Below are positions 39,801 through 48,600 of a DNA stretch of 64,000 bases, piece by piece. A program made the position numbers and the translations under genes. The stretch is from positions 248,001-312,000 of the forward strand of contig NC_052112.1 in the NCBI RefSeq assembly GCF_012273895.1, in the 5' to 3' direction. Every line of letters begins with the position of its first letter. Position 1 is the first letter of the stretch. The notes below the pieces were generated by a model, which saw only the letters and a program-made list of their open reading frames with translations, was not told the DNA's origin and ran no database searches. The stretch is from Zerene cesonia. Taxonomy: Eukaryota > Arthropoda > Insecta > Lepidoptera > Pieridae.

Positions 39801-42609
39801 ACGAAATCTGGCCGTTTAAAGTGGGTCAAAATCGCGCCCAAAGAAGTCGGTTACAAACAAACAAACAAACAAACAAACAAACAAACATACAGGTGAAGCT
39901 AATAAAAAGCGTGTAAAAATAGATGACGTATTGGTGTTTCTTTATTACTTTTTACAATTAAAATGTTACTGAGTTCCTTCAAAGAACTATGTTCCCTACA
40001 TCAATTTTGAATTATTAATCAAAATTGAATCGAATTTTTATACTACTTTGTGGTTAAACTACCGGTCCTCCCCGGCTTCGCCCGTGGTACATATATAGCA
40101 TATAGTCTACCTCAATAAATGGGCTATATAACACTCAAAGATTTTTTCAAATCGGATCAGTAGTCCAGAGATTAGTACACTCAAACAAACTCTTCAGCTT
40201 TATAATATTAGTATAGATGAATGACAAATATTTATCAATGAATCGTCCATAAAGTCACGTTGCATTGTACACGTACGATGTAAAAGTGAAATCATTTCAC
40301 TAGGCGCACTAATTTGTATGCATTTTCGTGTTCTGAGAATAACTTGAAGTCACATGAGTAGTTCAACGGAATATCTACTCCTGTGAAGACCAGGGTTCAA
40401 ATCAACGTTCATGCTTTTATTGCGAATGTTATAATCTCGAAATAAACAGTGTTGTCATGGTAATGCATCTTTCCATTATCTATTTTTTAATGCCATAGCG
40501 GGCAAAAGAAGGGCTTCAGCAATGTGTTGCCCGCTTTTAAGGGATAAGGGATGAGGAAAGTATTGACCAGTATAGGAATAAATTCCTAGTTCATAGGCTG
40601 TGGAAAAGCATATGGGCCTCCGTTCCCCTACGTATAAACGTGCACGTTAGTGGAATTCTATTTTTTATGGTACCTTAGTATGTTATACTACCTGTGCCCA
40701 GCGGTTTCACCCGCGTAAGTCCGTATCCCGTAGGAATATCGGGATAAAAAGTTGCCTATATGTTATTCCAGTTGTATCTACGTAAAAATTTCATTGCAAC
40801 CGGTTCACAAACACACACACACATCCTTACAAACTTTCGCATTTATAATATTAGTAGGATTATGTTGTGATTATTAAGTAATAAGCGTATTCGCATTTAC
40901 TGAACTTTTTCATTGGAGTAATAACGTCTTTAAGCATCTAAAACATAAACATTTACATGTCTATTTATTAAGAATTAATCAATTAATTTTACCTGAATCT
41001 TAAATAGTTAACATGTATTCTGTGTCATATATACAAACAGATAATTACATCGAACAATAGCCTGACTGCCGTCCGTCCATCTATTCCCACGTAGCTGTTA
41101 GGGTTGAGGCTACACGATTGGATATGATTACATGACATTAATGTGTTACCTTCGCGTGCAAGCTAAGCGTTTACCTATACCTTTAGTGTGGAATTTGACG
41201 AACGACATTTAAATTTTGAATACTACAAGACATCGTAACCCTTTCCCAATTTGTTCCCGAAGCTTAGCTCTCTATATTATTACTTTCCTTGCTAGTGTTT
41301 CTTAGGAAGTTTGTCTATGAATTTCATAAAAACGAGCAACTGTAACTGTACCTGTAAGAGAGTCAAGGACATGATGTGTAATTAGTTCCCCCTGTACTAA
41401 CAATCCGGAAGGACAATCAATAATAATAACAGGTTTTAAAGTGAAGGGCGATTAGCAGGAAAGAATTTCGTTCTTGCAACGAAGAAAATACGTTAGAACC
41501 TGTCTGGGTCATTTCAAAATCACTGCTATTTCAGCTAAGGCCCTACACCATAGCTTGGGCAATAAGAACTCTGATTAGCAATACATTTTAAAATATGGCG
41601 ACACCGCTAGCAAACATGTAGCAGATAACTTAAAAGGAAAGTGAAACGAGGGTCTGGTTTCGCGACATCCTGCGCCTATCGCAAGGGTATGGTCGAGGTC
41701 TCGATAAATTTTCTACGGCAGTGTTCCGGAAGCTATTGTTGTATATAATAACATACATATTATGTGATAATCTCTTGAACATTTTCAATTAAATGTTTTT
41801 TTTGTTGTTCAATTAAATTCATCAATTAATTTGCGATGGTCTATTCGATCGTTTCTCGACAGTATTTTTGGTCATTGATTTGTACCATACATTTTATTTA
41901 ATAATTTGCCGTTCGCCTCGGCTTCGCCCATATATATGGTATATATATAGCCTGTATCACTCGGTTAAGTTGCAGCTATCTAATGGTGAAATAGTTTTTA
42001 GTTTTTAGTTTTAGTTAGCATTACAACCCCACTAATTACAAATCTATATTCTTTATAATATTAGTACAGATGACTTGTTAAAATAAAATATGTATAAGGA
42101 TTAAATAGTTACCTCTATTGTATCTACTCCATAATTATTACTATTGGGTGACAGAAATCGATTTCGTTTCGAATATAAATAAGCGAATTTTTAGGAAATG
42201 CGAAACTTTGTAAGAGCAGTTCTATTAACTCAAGGCTCTTTGACACACCCTGCATTGCAATATCCTTAAATATTTTTCTAGGCATGCTGCAACATCCTAG
42301 CTCTGGATAATATTCATAGTGCATGCAGTTGGGCAATGCGCACCAAGAGTGCATGTTGCAACGCATACGTGCGGACCGTACCAAATAACGTGTTTTTGCT
42401 GACGTTACACATTGTTCAAAGTCAAATTCAAACTTAAACATTTATTCATTTAATTAGACTTCTTATAGAAACACTTTTATCATAACGTAGTTCCCACTTT
42501 ATGGGACATTTTTAGGAATTTATATAGGTATATCTTAAATGTTTTCAAAACTTTTGACATTCGTCATAATAGAATGCATTTAATCTTATACCTTTAAACG
42601 AGCAATTCT

Positions 42610-42688
<79 letters not shown>

Positions 42689-45600
42689 GGAATCTCGGAA
42701 TCGGCTCCAACGATTTTCATGAAATTTAGTATACAGGGGGTTTCGGGGGCGATAAATCGATCTAGCTAGGAATTTTTGTAGATAGCTGGACAACTGAAAT
42801 AACACATAGGCACTTTTTATATCGATATTCCTACGGGATACGGACTTACGCGGTTTCAACCGCGGGTCACAGCTAGTAATTATTATCACGCATAATACAG
42901 TTAGATAGATGATAAATGTTATCAAACACAGAAGCCTATTGACTAGTAAAACTATTGTTTGTTAACAATATTTTTTCACACAGGAACCAGATAGTGAGCT
43001 TTTGATGAAAATGCAATACACAACAAATAATTTCGAAACTCCATTCACCATAACAATAACCACGCATGCGTTTTGCAAAATTTCGCCAAAACGTAATATC
43101 TTACGTAAAGACCAAGTGACGTAAAAACATATGACGAATGTACACTAATTAGTGTGATGAAATTGTGTGATTCATAGTTGGATAAGTTAAAATTCACTAT
43201 TTATTCAAGTAGCTGACTTTCGGTGGCTTTCATTAGGATTGAATTATAATTTTTAGGTTAGGTTACGAAAGCAACAAACAAAATTGATTTTGTTTTTAAT
43301 CAAGATTTATGTATTAAATAATGCTCAAAGCTCAAATGAAACGTAGTTGAATGAAATATATCACGTATTTTATAGATTTTTATGGACTGTATATAATTGC
43401 TTGACCAAGACTATCATTACATCCAAAATATCATAATGGATGAACATCTGTTCACGCCTTCAAGGATACTTTTAAACTTCCATTCTTGTCAAGTGATTAA
43501 TTGTATAAATCATGGTGTAGCTACCTACACATTACGGTTGTCAAAAAGGCGAATGCACTCTCAGGCGCTTTTCAATTACCGACTACGGAGGTAACTTGAC
43601 CTCTTTCGAGTCTTCCTGCAGTTTCGTAAGGCCTTTGTTTGTTAAATGTCAGTCAATAACATCGTAAATTAACAAAGATTATGGTTGAAATGTGTGAAAA
43701 TATTTTATGGGCTTCGAGTTTTGTATGAACTTATGACACTACCGATTGTAGAAGACAATATTTTTATATTTGAAGGTTCCGTACTCTAGATGAAAAAACG
43801 GAACCCTTATAGGATAACTGTCTGTGTGTCTGTCCGTCAAGACCCTTTTTGCAAAGCCTATAGGTTACTTCCCGTGAACTAAGAACACTGAAATCGTATA
43901 CGAAACAACGTCTTCAGGTGCTAAACGTCTTTAGGTTAGTTATGGGGCAGCTTTTTGGTCCATCCGTCGGTATGTGTTTTTCTGTCTAATACATGCTAGA
44001 ACCATTATGAATGCGGTTTGATTTTCAAATAAAATACCATAAACGTAGTATCCAAACATGCGAGACATTTTATATTCAGCAAGTAGGTGCCTCATATTAT
44101 TATAACCCCGATACGCGAAACAGATTTGCTCAAACATTATATAACATACTTGTTTGGTGGTGTTGTAAGCAAATTACGAGGTGAATTAATCATCTTGCAT
44201 GATATTTGATGCGTTGATAACTGAGGAGATAAATATTGCCCGTATTTGTTCCTTGTTTACCGGACCAGGGTATAACAAATATGATAAACTAGCTGTGCCC
44301 CGCGGTTTCACCCGTGTAAGTCCGTATCCCGTAGGAATATCGGGATAAAAACGTGCGTATATGTTATTCCAGTTGTCCAGCTGTCTACTTGCCAAAGTTA
44401 TTGCGTGGAAGAGCAACAAAGACACACACATCCTTACAAACTTTCGCATTGATAGGATCAACAACATTGACACATGCTGTTATACAGAGTATACGTAATG
44501 AAATTACCAACATTAATTAATAAAGTAATTATTTTATCCTGGCGATCCTAATCAGGTAAGAGTAGCACGTGAATTTATTCTATTACCAACAATTCTGGAT
44601 AAGTGAACAAGAATTTCATCAAATATATCCATTTAAATTGAGTCAAAATCGACTCTCAACGAGACGGTTACATACATACGCACAGGTGTAGACAGTAAAT
44701 GAATTTTAAAAACAAAAAAGAGTTTGATGTTAAGGGCTATAATAGTAGAACACAGTTAATATAATCTGATCGTGGATAAAGCTCGAAATATAGTTTTGAG
44801 GCCCTATCTATCCATAAATTTGAGTTTTTGCTAAGGTAAGATATTAAAAACTATTGATTAAAAAGCTCAATCATAATGTTTCACCAATCAATTTCGTAAT
44901 TTAAATTTTGTCAACTCTTTTTAGAACTCTCCACTCTTCTCAACTCTTCTTATCTCTTTTGCAGTTTAAAGGCAACAAAAAAGAGATTTAAAATCATGGC
45001 ATTTATATAGAACTATGAATCCTTCAAACCTGAATCTTCACTTAATATAATAAATATCAATAACTTCATTACAAAATATTTCTCAATCTACTTTGATTCA
45101 CTAGTTGAAGTTTCCCGGACAGATCCGGAGCGAGCGACTAGTATATAATGATAGTGAGAGTCTTCCCCCAATAAGGGATCACTGCTGGGCGGTGAATAAA
45201 ATATCTCGTGATGTAATTTTATTACGAACTGCTATTGTATCAACGTTTCCTTCCGGTTAGTTGTTTTTATAACAAGAACAGCAGTGACGTGGAGCTGCAT
45301 TGTTTTGTTAATTTGATATTCTTAAATGTATGCAGTAGTCTTTCTTTAATAAATGCATAGAATATTTAAACATAACGTGTGCCAAATTTTATTATTTATT
45401 GCCGTTATTCGCAATGTGTAGGAGTTAGCAGAAATATGAATATAGACATAGCTATCAGATATTTAATTTAAAAAGTAAGAAGCTTATACTTAAAGTCGGT
45501 CGGTGAGGTCAACTACGATAGGATTGTCTTAAATAGATTTTTTTTCTCCCATACTATACACTGACTAAATTACATACACCTGATTTTTTTATGTTTGTAT

Positions 45601-48600
45601 GGCCTTTATAGAGCTTAAACAAACAACTTTTATCATAAACTTATAGAGAGAGTGATAGGGTCTATTTTTTAATTTTGACCAAGCAGGCAAATCGGCGCAT
45701 ACAGCTAGTATTGAATACCAAAATATAGATACTGAATCTATGAACCCAAATTTTCAGAAGTCTTTAAAATGTGAGCTGTACTGTAATATATTCATTTGCC
45801 CGTGGGTGTCTAATACATGACCAGTGGTTACATAAGGTTGTGGAAGCGTTCTTAAGAAACAGTTAGAAATTTGCTTGAAGGTCAGCCATGTTTTGCTCGA
45901 CGCCCTTGTGAAGAAATCAATCGAGTCAATCAAGTGTCGAAACTTATAAAATGGCACACCCGGACGATGCAATTGAGTGAAAAATACTATTGTCAAATAA
46001 TGCGTGATATAACTTCATACTTCCAAATCAATAAATAAAAAGTCCTAAACGTTTGTAAAAGGGTAATGATTCATTTACGAATAACAAACACATATGTGTA
46101 AACAGTGCATCGCTTTTCGTCTCGGGATTAGCGTATTCACGTAACGAGCAGTTTCAGACATCACCCAAGGACACGAATGGCGAAAATCACTGTAGTGATT
46201 TCTTGTGTTTGATTTTACGCGAGTATAGTCCATTTAGAAATTAAAGACTTTTAAACTATCCACGTGACTACGCTCGCTGAAAAGTGTTCGAAACGTCGGG
46301 TTAATAATATAATTAATAAATCGCGTCTAAAATCCGTTTAAAAGTCTTTAATTTCTAAAAGAAAATCAATGTCTTAATGAGAACAGATCTTTCATAGAAC
46401 ATCGGGGATTCTCACTATGCAATAAAAGCAATGGGTCAAGCTTATTGATTTCAAATATGTCTTCTTAATATTGTTTGTTTGATATTAACATTACGTTTAA
46501 GATTAATATTTGAAAGCCTATTTAAAGTTATTTAGTAGGTTCTTCCGGTGAGAATATTGTCCATCCAAATAGTGTGTGTATGAGGTTTGTTAAAATTATC
46601 CTCTTCATCCATATATCATTATACATTGTTATTTGTATTCCGTCTGTAAGGTTCGAAGTCAAAAATTCTGTTGTTTAAGAGCAAAAGTCTAAAATCTAAC
46701 TTTATATGTTCATAGTGCAATGAAAACAACTATTTACGCATTTAAAAGTTTTTTATTTGCACTTTTGGTATATATTTGCTTTACAATTGTATAATGAAAT
46801 GGAGTAAGGAAGAATTACATTTAATAATTACTTGGTTTTAATTTAGAATCATTGTGATTCTGAAATTCGCTAATTGCAACAGAAACACTGCATTAATAGT
46901 TGATTGCATGGTTAATGCCTATATGAATTCTTTAAACGGTTTGCCAATTATGTAAATCTTGTGCCATCGTTAAAAAAATAAATATCACAGATCAAACAAA
47001 GCTTTATTTGTTCTGTAAATAGTTGTTCATGAAAGAATGTGGCGAGGTCGTTTTATAAAACATATTTATAAATGAATAGGTGTGATAATTTACACATTGG
47101 TTTATGATGCTCTTTGTTTTTTATTTTATTATCTTTGTTGCAAAATATCGATGATAACGTACCTTATGGGACATGACCATGACCATTAATAACACTATGT
47201 ATATATAAATACACGTATTTATAACAACAGTAACATCATATCTATAATTAGTAATAGCTGAAGAAAAGTAATAGACATTTTTTAATAGATCAGTGCAGCA
47301 CGAACACTTTTATTTAACAAAAACCTGAGCAAAAACTATTTCATAATACATTTATTTTTAAACAACGCGGCACTCCCAAAAGCATAGAAGTTTCTGAATT
47401 GGGCTGTATTATTTTTTAGTTGTGTTACTCGATAATTCGGTTGGTTTTCAATCGATTGGCGTGATTCTTTTTGTATTTGATAAGAAATTGTTGCAATTGA
47501 CCAATCTACGAAACTGGACCCAACATTTTCGAAGATTGAAGACCTTTTTTTATGAGTTTAAAAGAATTATCCATACAATATATCAATGTGCATCAAATTG
47601 CAACACTGTGGTTGTTAATACGGCAACCTAATAGCATGATTGCAACAAAAAGCATCTTCGTGTACTCTACGGTTCCATATAAATGTATCATTAGCTGTGT
47701 TACGGTTATAGAAACATAGACCTACGTACAGTAAACACAAATATAGGGAAGAATAAACAAATAAAACCACGGAGCTATCGAGTCACAAAGAAAAAGGCGA
47801 ATTGAGAAATTTTGTTTTTGGGAACGACGCGTCGTTTAAAAGTTTCGCACGAGTTACATTCGGAGATGTTTAATAGATGCATATAAATCTTCCTCTTGAA
47901 TTACTCTGTCTATTAAAAACCCCATCAAAATCCATTGTGTAAAACATAGATACTTATTTAAAATATAGATTTAGATACATAGGGACAGAAGCGGGATGCG
48001 ACTTTGCTTTATACTATGTAGTGATGATGTATTGAATATAAAGTCTACATATTGAACTGTAATAACTACATCTAATATCCACTATTACAAGCAGAAAATC
48101 GTTTCGTTATATTATAATTATGATACCGTAGAGTATCTTGTTTCATTGAGATAATAAGTCAAGATTTTCAATAATCAATAGCTCTCTTGCCGACCACATT
48201 TTATCGTAAAATCGTTACTTATATATGCAAATTAATGTATTATAAACCAAACTGAAACCAAGAAGGCCGCGACCGCCCATCGTCGACCCAGATCATTCGC
48301 AAAAACATTACATAACTGTTTAGATAACAAACGTAGAAAACTGACATAATAAGAGCGAGATATCGGATTTCTAAGAAAAAATATTTGAATTTAAGTAGAA
48401 ATCACGATTCTAATTAAATATTTAATAAAATTAAGATTATTAAGTGAAACTAATTCAATTTAAGTGTTGCTTTCATTTCGTGTACGTTAATTTGCTTAGA
48501 ATTTATTAATAATTATTTGGAACTTATACCTTATTTATATTGTAGGTTATTTTATTTTGATTGGTTACCTATTTGGAATATTTTTCAAATAGTTAAGAAA

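Noticed and set aside
42545..42925. 126-codon minus-strand frame
   Set aside because: Its core is a Tyr-Ile repeat made by the (AT)n tract, and its other half is Helitron-like sequence.
47422..47631. 69-codon frame in the large intron
   Set aside because: It starts at GTG, is short and has no motif.
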